DNA of 64,000 nt from Maribacter luteus (GCF_009674825.1 NZ_WKJH01000002.1:310001-374000); one strand, 5' to 3'; positions 26,417 to 35,534 are shown, numbered from the stretch's first letter. Numbers and translations are program-made. The notes: generated by a model not told the origin, from the sequence alone.

Positions 26417-26995
26417 CTAGATCTTTTTAACGTACTTCGTGATGATAACGATTTGCTGTGCACCTACCTTGCCCTCAATATATTCGGCATTTTCCCTATC
26501 CAAGGAAATACGTCGCACCGCCGTACCCTGTTTGGCCACCATACTGGACCCTTTTACTTTCAAATCTTTGATAAGGACCACACTATCCCCATTTTCCAAA
26601 ATAACACCGTTCACATCCCTATGAACTACCTTCTCCGATTCGTCCTGACCTTCACCGGTTGCTTTGGCCCAGTTCAACAGTTCATCATCCAAATACATCA
26701 TATCTAGAAGATCCTGTGGCCAACCTTCTGACTTCAATCTTGAAAGCATGCGCCAAGCGACAACCTGCACCGCACCATGCTCACTCCACATACTATCATT
26801 TAAACAACGCCAATGGTTGGGATCCATGGTTTCGGGAGCCTCAATCTGACCAAGGCAAGTATCGCACCCTAAAAGGCTGCCATCGATACCACCCGTCGAT
26901 ACTGGGGGCACTTCGTAGATTTTTAAATTTTCGGTCGCTCCACATAGTTCACATTTAGAGCCGCTTCTTGCTTGTAAGTCTTCCAATAATGCCAT
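26417..26995 (-). CDS. PhnA-domain protein with zinc-ribbon
   Basis: This 192-residue cytoplasmic protein has an N-terminal CxxC zinc-ribbon (KCELCGA) with a second cysteine pair in LLGCDTCLG. Its C-terminal PhnA domain has the SH3-like strand pattern (LENGDSVVLIKDLKVKGSS, AKQGTAVRRI). PhnA proteins were named from phosphonate loci, but most, including this one, are not beside phosphonate genes and have no agreed function. I choose the ATG at 26995 (MALLEDLQARSG) because the 8 residues before it lack similarity to the family. Confidence 0.8.
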   Translation of the reverse strand: MALLEDLQARSGSKCELCGATENLKIYEVPPVSTGGIDGSLLGCDTCLGQIEAPETMDPNHWRCLNDSMWSEHGAVQVVAWRMLSRLKSEGWPQDLLDMMYLDDELLNWAKATGEGQDESEKVVHRDVNGVILENGDSVVLIKDLKVKGSSMVAKQGTAVRRISLDRENAEYIEGKVGAQQIVIITKYVKKI

Positions 26996-27336
26996 TCTGA
27001 TAGTTTTTAAGAGCTGCAAAGCTACATATATTTAGGACAAATGGAATTTGGATCCACTTAAAATTATGACCAATCATTTTACCCTTTCTGAAAATGGAAC
27101 GTTTTAAGAATAGAAAAATAATCTTCAGTGTTCTAAAACGGTTTGAAAAGCGATGACATTTATACAAATCTTTATGTTTTATCTTAAATTTTGCCCAAAT
27201 TCTTCGATTTAGTAGGCTTTTCTGTAACAAAACATCATAGATGACGTTCTAATTATCTATATGAATCATCAATCAATATTGGAATTCCCTCCCAAGAACA
27301 ATTCGAGGGTGGTTTCAATAATTAAATCGGAACACT
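26996..27336. other. 341-bp intergenic region, no gene seen
   Basis: This AT-rich stretch lies between the divergent PhnA-like and DUF4407 genes and presumably holds both promoters. I see only a loose CCCTC...GAGGG pair near 27290-27315 and no convincing reading frame. Confidence 0.4.
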
Positions 27337-28437
27337 ATGTTACAACGTTTTTTTATCCTCTGCTCAGGGGCAGATGCTTCTTTGCTTTCTACATGCTCCC
27401 AAGGTGAACAGAATAAATATGCCGGCATCGGAGCTACTGTCTTTTTCACCGCGGTTATGGCATTTTTAGCCAGCGCTTACGCCCTTTTCACCGTTTTTGA
27501 CACTATTTACGCTGCCATCTTTTTTGGACTCATTTGGGGATTATTGATCTTTAACCTTGATCGTTTTATCGTTTCTACCATTAAAAAACGAAATAGTTTT
27601 GGTAATGAACTATTACAGGCTACACCACGGATCATTTTGGCGGTGATCATTGCCGTGGTCATTTCAAAACCCCTTGAAATGAAGATTTTCGAAAAGGAAA
27701 TCAATCAAGTGCTTTTAGAACAAAAGAACGAACTCACTTTGGCCAATAAAGACCAAATTGCATTACAATACAATCCTTTGATCGATAAATTGAATCAAGA
27801 TATTATCGCATTGAAAGGTGAGGTAAACTCCAAAGAAGCAGAAACGAACGCTCTTTATGATACCTATATTTCAGAGGCCGAAGGTACCGCCGGAACCGGA
27901 CTTTTAGGAAAAGGCCCCGTTTATGCCGAAAAGCGGGAGAAACACGATGCCGCCTTGGCAGAATTACAACAGTTGAAAGTTGCCAACACGGAAAAAATTA
28001 CTGGTTTGGAATCCCAAATCGCCAATTTAAATGCCGAATATAATACGGCCGTAAATACTTCCCAGCCTATCATCGATGGGTTCGACGGACTCATGGCACG
28101 TATCAACGCCCTAGGTGAATTACCTTGGTTTCCTTCTTTCTTTATTTTTCTTTTATTCCTTGCGATAGAGACTTCCCCCATTATAGCCAAGTTATTGGCC
28201 CCTAAAGGAGAATATGACATTAAGCAAGAAGAAGAGGAAAGCATACTCAAGACATGGGTTACCCAAAAGGTAAAACAACGCGAACAGATTTTGTCAACCG
28301 ATATGGCCCTGAACAATAAAATCTACAGTGAGATCGAAGAGGAAGAAGCCGTCTATGCCCATAAAAAGAAAAAAGCCGAAGAGCTTCTAAAACTCCAAGC
28401 CGATGCTTTTCATGATCTACAGGTGAAAGGCCTATGA
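27337..28437 (+). CDS. DUF4407 membrane protein
   Basis: This 366-residue inner-membrane protein belongs to the DUF4407 family. The conserved start RFFILCSGADASLL is followed by two adjacent helices (about 28-75, with the conserved LIFNLDRFIVSTIKK after them), a third helix (about 88-107), a long coiled-coil region (about 115-250, rich in Glu, Lys, Asn and Gln) and a final helix (about 258-280). A charged C-terminal tail follows. The family has no established function; its layout suggests a membrane-anchored scaffold. It stands alone, with no clear operon partner. Confidence 0.85.
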   Translation: MLQRFFILCSGADASLLSTCSQGEQNKYAGIGATVFFTAVMAFLASAYALFTVFDTIYAAIFFGLIWGLLIFNLDRFIVSTIKKRNSFGNELLQATPRIILAVIIAVVISKPLEMKIFEKEINQVLLEQKNELTLANKDQIALQYNPLIDKLNQDIIALKGEVNSKEAETNALYDTYISEAEGTAGTGLLGKGPVYAEKREKHDAALAELQQLKVANTEKITGLESQIANLNAEYNTAVNTSQPIIDGFDGLMARINALGELPWFPSFFIFLLFLAIETSPIIAKLLAPKGEYDIKQEEEESILKTWVTQKVKQREQILSTDMALNNKIYSEIEEEEAVYAHKKKKAEELLKLQADAFHDLQVKGL

Positions 28438-28614
28438 ATTTAATTTGGAATCCAGACTTTGAGATACAAGACCGTTGTGCTTTTAGAACCAATACTTTCG
28501 ATAAGGGATAATCCACAAAAAGTCCGGTCTATTGATTCTTCTTTTAGTTCGCTCTCCGTATTTGGAATTTGGGATTTGGAGTTTGTCTAACATATCACGA
28601 CTTGGATCTTGCTT

Positions 28615-30387
28615 CTATCTAACTATCTCCATCTTTTTGAGTAAAAAGGAAGCATTCATATTCTGGCAAACACCCTTTTTAAGCGTATAGTCAAAATGAA
28701 GTTCATTGTTGATTATCTCGGCGTCGAAATAGAAATTCCGTACTTGGGGCATATCATCCGCTGCCTCACACAAACTAAGATCATGGGTAGCAATGATCCC
28801 CGTTGATTTGGAAGCGACCAGTTTTTCAACGAATTTTCTGGAACCAATAGCCTTGTCGGTACTATTTGTGCCTTTTAAGATTTCATCCAATATGATGAAA
28901 TAACGGTCTTTTTGAATTTCATCCACTATGAACTTCAAGCGCTTCAGTTCAGAGAAAAAGTATGATTCATCATCTGCCAGGGAATCGGAAGTTCGCATAC
29001 TGGTAATCAGCTTTATCGGGGAGTACTCCGAATGGGTGGCACATATCGGCAAACCTACATTGGCCATTACAATCTGTAGGGATACTGTTCTTAAAAATGT
29101 ACTTTTCCCCGCCATATTGGCCCCGGTAATGATAAAGAACTGTTCTTTATCTATCTGAAAATCGTTCAAAACACTTTTATTCGGATCTAACAAAGGATGG
29201 CCCGCCTTGGTCGGTTTTAAAACCACGTCCCCGTTTGTAATCTTAGGATAACAATAGTTCGGATGGTTAAAGGCACAATTGCCCAAACTATTATATGCAT
29301 CAAAAAATGCGACCACGTTGAACCAAGATTCCACTTCATTACCATGACCTTCTATCCATTTTTCCAATCTAAAGGACTGTCGTAGATCCCACAGCAAAAA
29401 TGCATTTCCCAAAAACCCGAAAATCATATTGTTCCGCTGGTCGAACGCATTCAAAATTTTTGAGAATTCCCCTAAAATCTTCGATGTTGAGACTTTATCA
29501 TGCAAAATCACGGCCCGCTTCTCTTTCAATAAATCGGCCTTGAATTCAGTGTTTTCCAATTGCATTATCAATTTTTGATACTGATGGAAGGTACTTTGAA
29601 CCTTTGAAGTGTCTGAGGAGAGTTTGTTTATTTTTTTTAAATAGCCCCCGGTAATACCCAAACCAAGGAACATCCAAAACACCAGTCCCCAACCATTAAG
29701 CAGGTCAATAAAATACAGGGAAATCAGAACGATTGAAGCCAATGAAAAAACAGTGGGCAAAAAGGACATGTATTTAGGCACAAACACCTGGTACCCTTTC
29801 AGCCATTTAACGATGAGATTAAAAGGTGTCTCCGTTTTTACGAGGCTTGCCACGGCAGAAAACCCTTGTCTCCATTTGGGCATTTGCCCCAACTCCTTGA
29901 TAGCTTCTTGTTTGGCCTTAATATTCTCGATATCATTAGACAACAAGAGAGATGATAAATACCCGCTCCCTTCTTTCAATGATGTTCGATTGGCATATTG
30001 ATAAAATGAACCTCTCCCAAATAGGTCTATATCCTTACAAAAATAATGGTCGTCCCTATCAAATTCCTTACCATCTGGCAAATCATGGAACTTTCTTCGC
30101 AACACTTCAATCTCCGTAGTGTTAATTCGTAGCAATGCCTTTATCCTATCCCGTTTGTATTGCAAATCGGTATGTCTTGAAACCAAAAAAATGAAAAGAA
30201 CAATCGTAACAATGACTATCCCCGCCACTAGTTTGCCATTCCCAAAGGCAAAATAAACACCAAAAGCCGATAGGCAAAAAATGGCCAAGCGTAACATACT
30301 AGAGGCGTACAATCGCTTTTTTACTTGGGACAACTGAATTTTATATTCTGAAATCTGTTCGTTATAGAACTTTAAGGGTTCTTGCAT
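28615..30387 (-). CDS. membrane-bound MutS-like ATPase
   Basis: This 590-residue protein has the C-terminal ATPase domain of MutS but not the mismatch-recognition domain. Walker A is GANMAGKSTF with Lys428, and Walker B is FIILDEILKGT with Asp501-Glu502, followed by IIATHDLSLCE. Four predicted helices occur in two hairpins (about 30-70 and 208-248). These features fit the MutS-related family seen in many Bacteroidota rather than canonical MutS or MutS2, so a role in mismatch repair should not be assumed. The gene is 43 bp downstream of the DinB-like gene on the same strand. Confidence 0.85.
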   Translation of the reverse strand: MQEPLKFYNEQISEYKIQLSQVKKRLYASSMLRLAIFCLSAFGVYFAFGNGKLVAGIVIVTIVLFIFLVSRHTDLQYKRDRIKALLRINTTEIEVLRRKFHDLPDGKEFDRDDHYFCKDIDLFGRGSFYQYANRTSLKEGSGYLSSLLLSNDIENIKAKQEAIKELGQMPKWRQGFSAVASLVKTETPFNLIVKWLKGYQVFVPKYMSFLPTVFSLASIVLISLYFIDLLNGWGLVFWMFLGLGITGGYLKKINKLSSDTSKVQSTFHQYQKLIMQLENTEFKADLLKEKRAVILHDKVSTSKILGEFSKILNAFDQRNNMIFGFLGNAFLLWDLRQSFRLEKWIEGHGNEVESWFNVVAFFDAYNSLGNCAFNHPNYCYPKITNGDVVLKPTKAGHPLLDPNKSVLNDFQIDKEQFFIITGANMAGKSTFLRTVSLQIVMANVGLPICATHSEYSPIKLITSMRTSDSLADDESYFFSELKRLKFIVDEIQKDRYFIILDEILKGTNSTDKAIGSRKFVEKLVASKSTGIIATHDLSLCEAADDMPQVRNFYFDAEIINNELHFDYTLKKGVCQNMNASFLLKKMEIVR

Positions 30388-30430
30388 TGGGGCAGTAACT
30401 TATTTAGTATGTAAAGATAAGTAAACCTAC

Positions 30431-30904
30431 CTAGCTTTTGGCCATGGAATTCAGCATTGCTATCTGACCCAAATGATAAATATCGTGTTGATGCAGGCTT
30501 CTTAAAATAGGTCCGAATTTATACTTTTTACCGGGTACCGTTTCATTGAGTAAATTATCATCGCACTTGGCCAAATGCTTTAGGATTTTCTCCTGGTTGT
30601 TCCGAATCATATTCAACAGCGCTTGCCATTCCTGCTCTTTATTGACCGTGGTCACGGTCCAATCATTCAGTTGATCTATAATGATATCATAAGCGACATC
30701 TCCCTCTAATTTCTTGAGGACGAAAATTCGCCAGTTGATCATATGCTGCAATAAAACGGCAATGGTCTTTTCACCATAAACCTTGTCATTCACGACCCGC
30801 CAATCAATGCCATCCAATTTTTTCATGACCGAATCGCCATACCATGGTTTGCCATCAAAACATTCCTTTAAATCCTCTATTATGTATTCTAAATTCGTTC
30901 GCAT
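30431..30904 (-). CDS. DinB-family four-helix protein
   Basis: This 157-residue cytoplasmic protein has the DinB/YfiT-type metal-dependent helical bundle. The presumed metal-binding triad is His54 (LLQHMINW) and His140/His144 (HQHDIYHLGQ). Members include thiol-dependent S-transferases and detoxification enzymes; the substrate here is unknown. It lies 3 bp after the MmcQ-like gene and 43 bp before the MutS-like gene, in a chain of minus-strand genes from 32.6 to 28.6 kb. Confidence 0.82.
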   Translation of the reverse strand: MRTNLEYIIEDLKECFDGKPWYGDSVMKKLDGIDWRVVNDKVYGEKTIAVLLQHMINWRIFVLKKLEGDVAYDIIIDQLNDWTVTTVNKEQEWQALLNMIRNNQEKILKHLAKCDDNLLNETVPGKKYKFGPILRSLHQHDIYHLGQIAMLNSMAKS

Positions 30905-30907
30905 AAC

Positions 30908-31267
30908 TTATTCCAAACCATCAAATTCGGTTTTAAGCTTTCTGGTAAATTTTGAGACCACCAATACGTAGGAATGGTCAATCAAATCCATTATCAACTT
31001 CTTCGGTAGATTTTCCAGCATAATGGTATTCCAATGCACTTTGCTCATATGATAGCCCGGTAAAATATCGCCGTCAAACTCTTCCCTAAGGGCAATGGCC
31101 CTTTCCGGGTCACACTTTAGATTAACTTGGGAGGGAAACCTTTCCAAAGTAACCAAAGCGAACATCTTACCCATAACCTTGAAAACCAGGGTATGCTCAT
31201 CAAAAGGAAATTCCTCTGTTATTCCTTTTTTGGCTATACAATATTCCCTGAACTCCTCTATGTTCAT
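30908..31267 (-). CDS. MmcQ/YjbR-family protein
   Basis: This 119-residue protein shows the double-wing fold family signature: MNIEEFREYCIAKKG at the start, then EFPFDEHTLVFKVMGKMFAL, the region LKCDPERAIALREEF, and the HMSKVHWNT segment. I start at the ATG at 31267; the longer frame adds 17 residues that overlap the preceding gene and do not fit the family. Proteins of this family may bind DNA, but the function is not settled. Confidence 0.8.
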   Translation of the reverse strand: MNIEEFREYCIAKKGITEEFPFDEHTLVFKVMGKMFALVTLERFPSQVNLKCDPERAIALREEFDGDILPGYHMSKVHWNTIMLENLPKKLIMDLIDHSYVLVVSKFTRKLKTEFDGLE

Positions 31268-31278
31268 AATACAAATAC

Positions 31279-31671
31279 CTAAATTCCCTTGGAATCGTAA
31301 ACAATGACCTTTGACCAAAGGTGACCCACTTCCTCTATGAATAATTTATGTGGGGCTTCGTCTTGATATTTTTGTTGGGCTTCCGCAGATTCGAAAGTAA
31401 CGATCAACGAATACGTAAAAGAACCGTCGACAACATCCCTACTCGCCTTTGGGGGCCTTCCTATGTATTTGGTCTTTGCATATGCCGAATTATCCATGAA
31501 TTTCTGTAAGGAAGTCTCAAAAGCATCACGGTCTGCTTGGCTCTCCGGATGCTGTAACCAAAAATAAACCGTATGTGCAAAATTCGTGTCAAAATCCCTC
31601 ATAGTGTCATTTTTTTGGCCATATGCGACTATACCAAAGATTAAAAAAAATACCGTCATCAAAGTTTTCAT
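31279..31671 (-). CDS. secreted Dabb-type stress-responsive alpha/beta-barrel protein
   Basis: This 130-residue protein has a signal peptide (about 1-18, ending AYGQ) and one Dabb domain: HTVYFWL near residue 36, FMDNSAYAKTKYIGRPP, and YSLIVTFESAEAQQKYQ. Dabb proteins are small dimeric ferredoxin-like folds often induced by stress; an exported one is less common. Its start overlaps the stop of the DUF4230 gene by 4 bp (ATGA), indicating translational coupling. Confidence 0.78.
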   Translation of the reverse strand: MKTLMTVFFLIFGIVAYGQKNDTMRDFDTNFAHTVYFWLQHPESQADRDAFETSLQKFMDNSAYAKTKYIGRPPKASRDVVDGSFTYSLIVTFESAEAQQKYQDEAPHKLFIEEVGHLWSKVIVYDSKGI

Positions 31672-32291
31672 AAATCCAATAATTTCTTCTGTTTCCCCTC
31701 AATTTTCAAGGCCGAATAATCCAATTTCCAACCTATGGTCTCAACAATCTTCTCAATCAAAAGTACCGCCTCCAAAGCTTCCCGTTTTGCGGTTTCCATA
31801 AGTCCACTTTCCGGTATTTTTTCCATGATATGCTTTCTGGCCTCTTTATTCAATGATGTCAAGTCATTTGGGGTAAAGGTATTGAAGAGTCCGTTTTGTA
31901 TGTCATAGAATTCCAGTTCGGGTTCTATTGAAATGACTTCAGGTTCCGGAAAATTCGTGAGAATGATTTTCTTTTTGTCATTATCGGCATGCATCAATAT
32001 CTTCTGAAGATCATACCCGATCAAAGCCTTGGCATTAATGACAATAAGGGCCTTCTTTTTACTGCTCACCAAACTTAGGAAGCGCTCCTTGGTGTTTTCG
32101 TACTTATAAATTTCGGCAAAATCCCCTTCCACCGAAATAAGTTTACAAACACTTCTTATTTTCTCCAAAAGCACGGTTGATTGGTGCTCTGTCAGTTCCT
32201 TGCTTTTCTTTTTCCTGAACATGGAAAACATCCAATACATAAGGATGGCCCCTAAAATAAGTCCAAGAAATATCTCTAATATACTATCCAT
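31668..32291 (-). CDS. DUF4230 membrane-anchored protein
   Basis: This 207-residue protein has one N-terminal transmembrane helix (about 5-22) followed by basic residues (RKKKSKE) and a DUF4230 domain (about 38-200), with recognisable stretches ISVEGDFAEIYKYEN, KKALIVINAKALIGYDL and IILTNFPEPEVISIEPEL. The function is unknown. Its start overlaps the end of the DUF4260 gene by 8 bp, and its stop overlaps the Dabb gene start, so the three are coupled. Confidence 0.82.
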   Translation of the reverse strand: MDSILEIFLGLILGAILMYWMFSMFRKKKSKELTEHQSTVLLEKIRSVCKLISVEGDFAEIYKYENTKERFLSLVSSKKKALIVINAKALIGYDLQKILMHADNDKKKIILTNFPEPEVISIEPELEFYDIQNGLFNTFTPNDLTSLNKEARKHIMEKIPESGLMETAKREALEAVLLIEKIVETIGWKLDYSALKIEGKQKKLLDL

Positions 32292-32643
32292 TTTTATTCC
32301 CGATTTCCCCTAAATGGGTATACTTAAATCCTTTATTATATTTTAGGCCATAACCCAATGCCCTATCCAAGGAGGCATGCGAAAATAATATTATCCCTGC
32401 CAACTGAATGATGGGTGACGAAAAAAACATTCCGGCAAAGTATAAAAATATGGCCAAACCTTTATGATGAAAAAGATTATAGGTAAATGCCCCGATCTTC
32501 TTACCGAACAAATACCCTGCCATTCCTATATCGGGAACTAAAATCAAAACCAAGAACCACCACCATTGGTAACCCAACAACCCGAACATGAATATTCCAA
32601 GAATAAACATCATCAACTCTTCCAATTTAATCAATGTCTTCAT
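32284..32643 (-). CDS. DUF4260 membrane protein
   Basis: This 119-residue inner-membrane protein has about four hydrophobic segments. The DUF4260 hallmarks are LVPDIGMAGYLFGKKIGA, YNLFHHKG and the C-terminal HASLDRALGYGLKY. It is the first gene of an overlapping set (DUF4260, DUF4230, Dabb, MmcQ-like, DinB). Nothing is known of its biochemical role. Confidence 0.82.
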   Translation of the reverse strand: MKTLIKLEELMMFILGIFMFGLLGYQWWWFLVLILVPDIGMAGYLFGKKIGAFTYNLFHHKGLAIFLYFAGMFFSSPIIQLAGIILFSHASLDRALGYGLKYNKGFKYTHLGEIGNKNG

Positions 32644-32730
32644 CTACTTACTTTTTAAGTTATCGGGATCTAAGCCTTGATCAGGTAACCGAGGCATCTC
32701 CAACGTCGTGAAGGCTTCGCCCCCACCTTT

Positions 32731-33483
32731 TCACTGTTCTATATTCCTGTACAACACTGGTCTACTTGGTGACGCATCGTTCTCAAAAGGTGCTACCTGT
32801 AAATTAAGGAAATAGGTACCATCCTCAATACTATTGGGCACAAAAATAAACTCTGTGATCGTTGCCTGCTTTCTCATTTTACCATCAAAATCCCAAAATG
32901 CCCTATGGGCCAGTAACTCACCGCCGTCCCTTTCCTTATCTATTGAAGGAAGGTCGATCAACAAATGTTCAATGCCCTTATCAACCAAAAACCTGGCAGC
33001 TTCCTCGGTTACATATGGGGGATTTGTTTTTGAGTACTGCTTGGAGAATTTATCCCTAAGATTGGGTAATGTTCGAATGATAATCGCATCCCTTTTTTTA
33101 TTCCCAAAGGCATATTGCAGCTGTTTTTTCGAAATTATAAAATCATCATTGAACTTTTCCGGGGCAATAGTAACCACCTCAGCATAAAAGAAATACTGAT
33201 TCAGATTTTTGTTGACCGAATGGAATTCCTCGGTAATATGCCCTACACATTCGGTATGCGTGACATGTGAATGCGGGTTGAACCAAATATCATTGAAATT
33301 AACAGCGGCCCCTTTGGAAACGGCACCGATAAAATCCCCTTCGGTATGCGGTTCTATACGGGGATGTTCAATATACCATGCATTTACATCGGATGCTTCC
33401 CCTTTCATAGGTATTGAAATATCAATGGGTTTCGAAAGATCTATCGTATGGTTCCTGTTATTGACCTTAACTGTTGCAATCAT
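32731..33483 (-). CDS. cyclase-family hydrolase (kynurenine formamidase-like)
   Basis: This 250-residue soluble enzyme belongs to the metal-dependent cyclase family. The metal-binding region reads PHSHVTHTECVGHI, a variant of the usual HxGTHxDxPxH pattern, and the second conserved region is HLLIDLPSIDKERDGGEL followed by HRAFWD. Family members hydrolyse formylkynurenine or other amides and cyclic substrates; the substrate is not evident here. Its start codon lies directly against the T-tract of the hemW terminator, so little untranslated leader remains. Confidence 0.8.
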   Translation of the reverse strand: MIATVKVNNRNHTIDLSKPIDISIPMKGEASDVNAWYIEHPRIEPHTEGDFIGAVSKGAAVNFNDIWFNPHSHVTHTECVGHITEEFHSVNKNLNQYFFYAEVVTIAPEKFNDDFIISKKQLQYAFGNKKRDAIIIRTLPNLRDKFSKQYSKTNPPYVTEEAARFLVDKGIEHLLIDLPSIDKERDGGELLAHRAFWDFDGKMRKQATITEFIFVPNSIEDGTYFLNLQVAPFENDASPSRPVLYRNIEQ

Positions 33484-33484
33484 A

Positions 33485-33514
33485 AAAAAATGCCTCGCCG
33501 AGTGAAATCGAGGC
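33485..33514 (-). terminator. terminator after hemW
   Basis: The stem GCCTCG (33492-33497) / CGAGGC (33509-33514) is followed on the minus strand by seven T residues (33484-33490). It lies between hemW and the cyclase gene and touches the cyclase start codon. Confidence 0.6.
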
Positions 33515-33607
33515 CTTGGAGTTTAAGGGTTTTGGTTATCGACCCCACTCGAACCGACGAAAACCGAATCTTTATGTTTTACCGACATCACATCAAAAAC
33601 ACTTTTG

Positions 33608-34741
33608 TCATCCTAAGTTAACCATAAACAAATCACTGGCAATCCCATCGACCAAGAACTTTCCTTTTTTGGTGGCTACCAGTTGTCCTTTCGCTATGGT
33701 CAACAAGTCCCTATCTACATATTTTTTTATCTGTTCGGTAATATATACAAGGTATTTCTCACCAAATTCAAGCTTTATCCTATCCAGAGAAACACCCCAA
33801 CTTGTACGCAGACCGGTCATTACATATTCATTGTACTTATCGGTTCGGGAAAGTTCCTCACTGGTCATGGGCAATTCACCTAGATCAATGGCCTTTAAAT
33901 ATGTTGGATTATTGCTGATATTCCAACTTCTACGCTCCCCGTCATAGGAATGTGCCGACGGACCTATGCCCATATACTTCTTACCTAGCCAATAGGAGGT
34001 GTTGTTTTTTGAATAATACCCTGGTTTACCAAAGTTGGATACCTCATAACAATCATAGCCTTGATCGGTCAACGTTTCATATAGTATTTGAAAATGCCGT
34101 TGCGCCAAGGCATCATCGACAGGAGGTATCAATCCTTTTTTAATAAAACTGGCCAAAGCGGTCTTAGGCTCAACTGTCAAAGCATAGGAAGAGATATGGG
34201 GTATACCGAAAGAAAGGGCCTTTTCTATGTTCTGTCGCCATCGCTCATTGGACATTCCCGGGATTCCATAAATAAGGTCTATGGAAATATTATCGAAAAA
34301 CTTTACCGCTTCCGCTATACATTGCTCCGCTTCTATTGCATTGTGTGCTCGGTTCATCATCTTCAGGTCTTCCTCGAAAAATGATTGAATCCCAATACTT
34401 AAACGATTGACCTCACTTTGGGACAATTGCACTATTTTCCCATTTGACAAATCATCAGGATTGGCCTCAAGGGTTATTTCCGGGTTTTCAGCAACCTTAT
34501 AATGCGATTGTACAGTAATTATCAAATCGTTGATTTCGTTCGTATCTAAAACCGATGGGGTACCACCACCAAAATAAATGGTCCCTACCTCTTCATCCTT
34601 GAATTCGTCCTTACGCAAAAACAACTCCTTTTTTAAGGCCTCGAGCATCGAATCCTTCTTCGCCATACTGGTCGAAAAATGGAAATCACAATAGTGACAG
34701 GCTTGTTTGCAAAAGGGAATGTGGATGTATATGCCGGACAT
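33608..34741 (-). CDS. hemW: radical SAM heme chaperone HemW
   Basis: HemW is a HemN-like radical SAM protein that carries heme to target proteins; it is often misnamed coproporphyrinogen III oxidase. The 377-residue length fits. The cluster motif CKQACHYCDF gives Cys11, Cys15 and Cys18, followed by the SAM-binding GGGTPS and the typical LEANPDDL and SIGIQSF segments. It lacks the N-terminal extension of true HemN. It is in a minus-strand series with ruvC upstream, separated by 190 bp in which I see no gene. Confidence 0.9.
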   Translation of the reverse strand: MSGIYIHIPFCKQACHYCDFHFSTSMAKKDSMLEALKKELFLRKDEFKDEEVGTIYFGGGTPSVLDTNEINDLIITVQSHYKVAENPEITLEANPDDLSNGKIVQLSQSEVNRLSIGIQSFFEEDLKMMNRAHNAIEAEQCIAEAVKFFDNISIDLIYGIPGMSNERWRQNIEKALSFGIPHISSYALTVEPKTALASFIKKGLIPPVDDALAQRHFQILYETLTDQGYDCYEVSNFGKPGYYSKNNTSYWLGKKYMGIGPSAHSYDGERRSWNISNNPTYLKAIDLGELPMTSEELSRTDKYNEYVMTGLRTSWGVSLDRIKLEFGEKYLVYITEQIKKYVDRDLLTIAKGQLVATKKGKFLVDGIASDLFMVNLG

Positions 34742-34931
34742 AATTCAGTTTTCAATTAGCAATTTTTAGCCTTTGCTTATTCTTGTAGTTTTCAGAAAAG
34801 AACACCATAATTTTCAAGGCAAACTCATATGATTTATCCATTGGGTGATGGTTCCTCAATCTAATTGTTTATTGTCAATTCTTATTGTTTACTCCCAACT
34901 ATTTATTGTTCACCACCAACTGTTGGCTTAT

Positions 34932-35534
34932 TCAACTCTTCTTTTTACGCAGATTTACAATTGGTGTATTTCCAACTCCCCCTTTGGGGGTCGGGGGGCT
35001 GTTCTGCTTTACAAAGGCATCCCAACCTGAATAGCTTTTTCCGATGTCTATTTTACCCTCGTTGTAAAAATGGCAAACGGCAGCTGCCAGTCCGTCGGTG
35101 CTATCCAGATTTTTGGGTAAGGATTTTAAACCAAGAGTACTTTGAAGCATTCGTGCCACTTGCTCCTTACTCGCATTTCCGTTACCGGTAATGGCCATTT
35201 TTATTTTCTTGGGCAGGTATTCGGTAATGGGGATTTGCCGCGATAACCCTGCGGCCATTGCTACCCCTTGTGCGCGCCCCAACTTCAACATCGATTGTAC
35301 GTTTTTTCCGAAAAACGGGGCCTCAATGGCTATTTCATCAGGATGGTACGTATCGATCAGCTCAATGGTACGCTCAAAGATGAGTTTTAATTTGGTATAA
35401 GGGTCTTTATATTTTTGAAGTAATAATTCGTTCATCTGAACGAATTTCATTTGCTTGTTTTCTACTTTTATAAGTCCAAAACCCATAATCGTGGTTCCTG
35501 GATCTATTCCCAAAATGATTTTTTCGTTGGACAA
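34932..35534 (-). CDS. ruvC: crossover junction endodeoxyribonuclease RuvC with repeat-derived C-terminus
   Basis: RuvC cuts Holliday junctions together with RuvAB. Catalytic acidic residues are present: Asp11 in LGIDPGTT, Glu in IAIEAPFFG and Asp in LDSTDGLAAAVCHF. The start is a TTG at 35534; an in-frame stop lies just upstream and no ATG precedes the essential Asp, so the rare start appears genuine. After the normal end (GWDAFVKQN) the frame runs into an extra tail of about 20 residues containing PPTPKGGVGN, encoded by a GC-rich hairpin repeat at 34976-35000. The core is complete, so activity is probably kept. Confidence 0.9.
   Translation of the reverse strand: MSNEKIILGIDPGTTIMGFGLIKVENKQMKFVQMNELLLQKYKDPYTKLKLIFERTIELIDTYHPDEIAIEAPFFGKNVQSMLKLGRAQGVAMAAGLSRQIPITEYLPKKIKMAITGNGNASKEQVARMLQSTLGLKSLPKNLDSTDGLAAAVCHFYNEGKIDIGKSYSGWDAFVKQNSPPTPKGGVGNTPIVNLRKKKS
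34976..35000. repeat. GC-rich hairpin repeat inside the 3' end of ruvC
   Basis: A CCCCC-TTT-GGGGG hairpin (34978-34990) is followed by TCGGGGGGCT. This class of element, coding for PPTPKGG when read in frame, is scattered through Bacteroidetes genomes as far as I know. Here it has been recruited as the end of ruvC. Its base composition contrasts sharply with the AT-rich surroundings. Confidence 0.6.

Noticed and set aside
30908-31318. Longer start of the MmcQ-like gene at 31318
   Set aside because: The 17 additional residues overlap the Dabb gene and do not resemble the family; the ATG at 31267 is better.
33608-34741. Annotation as oxygen-independent coproporphyrinogen III oxidase HemN
   Set aside because: Length and cluster motif fit HemW; the N-terminal features of HemN are missing.
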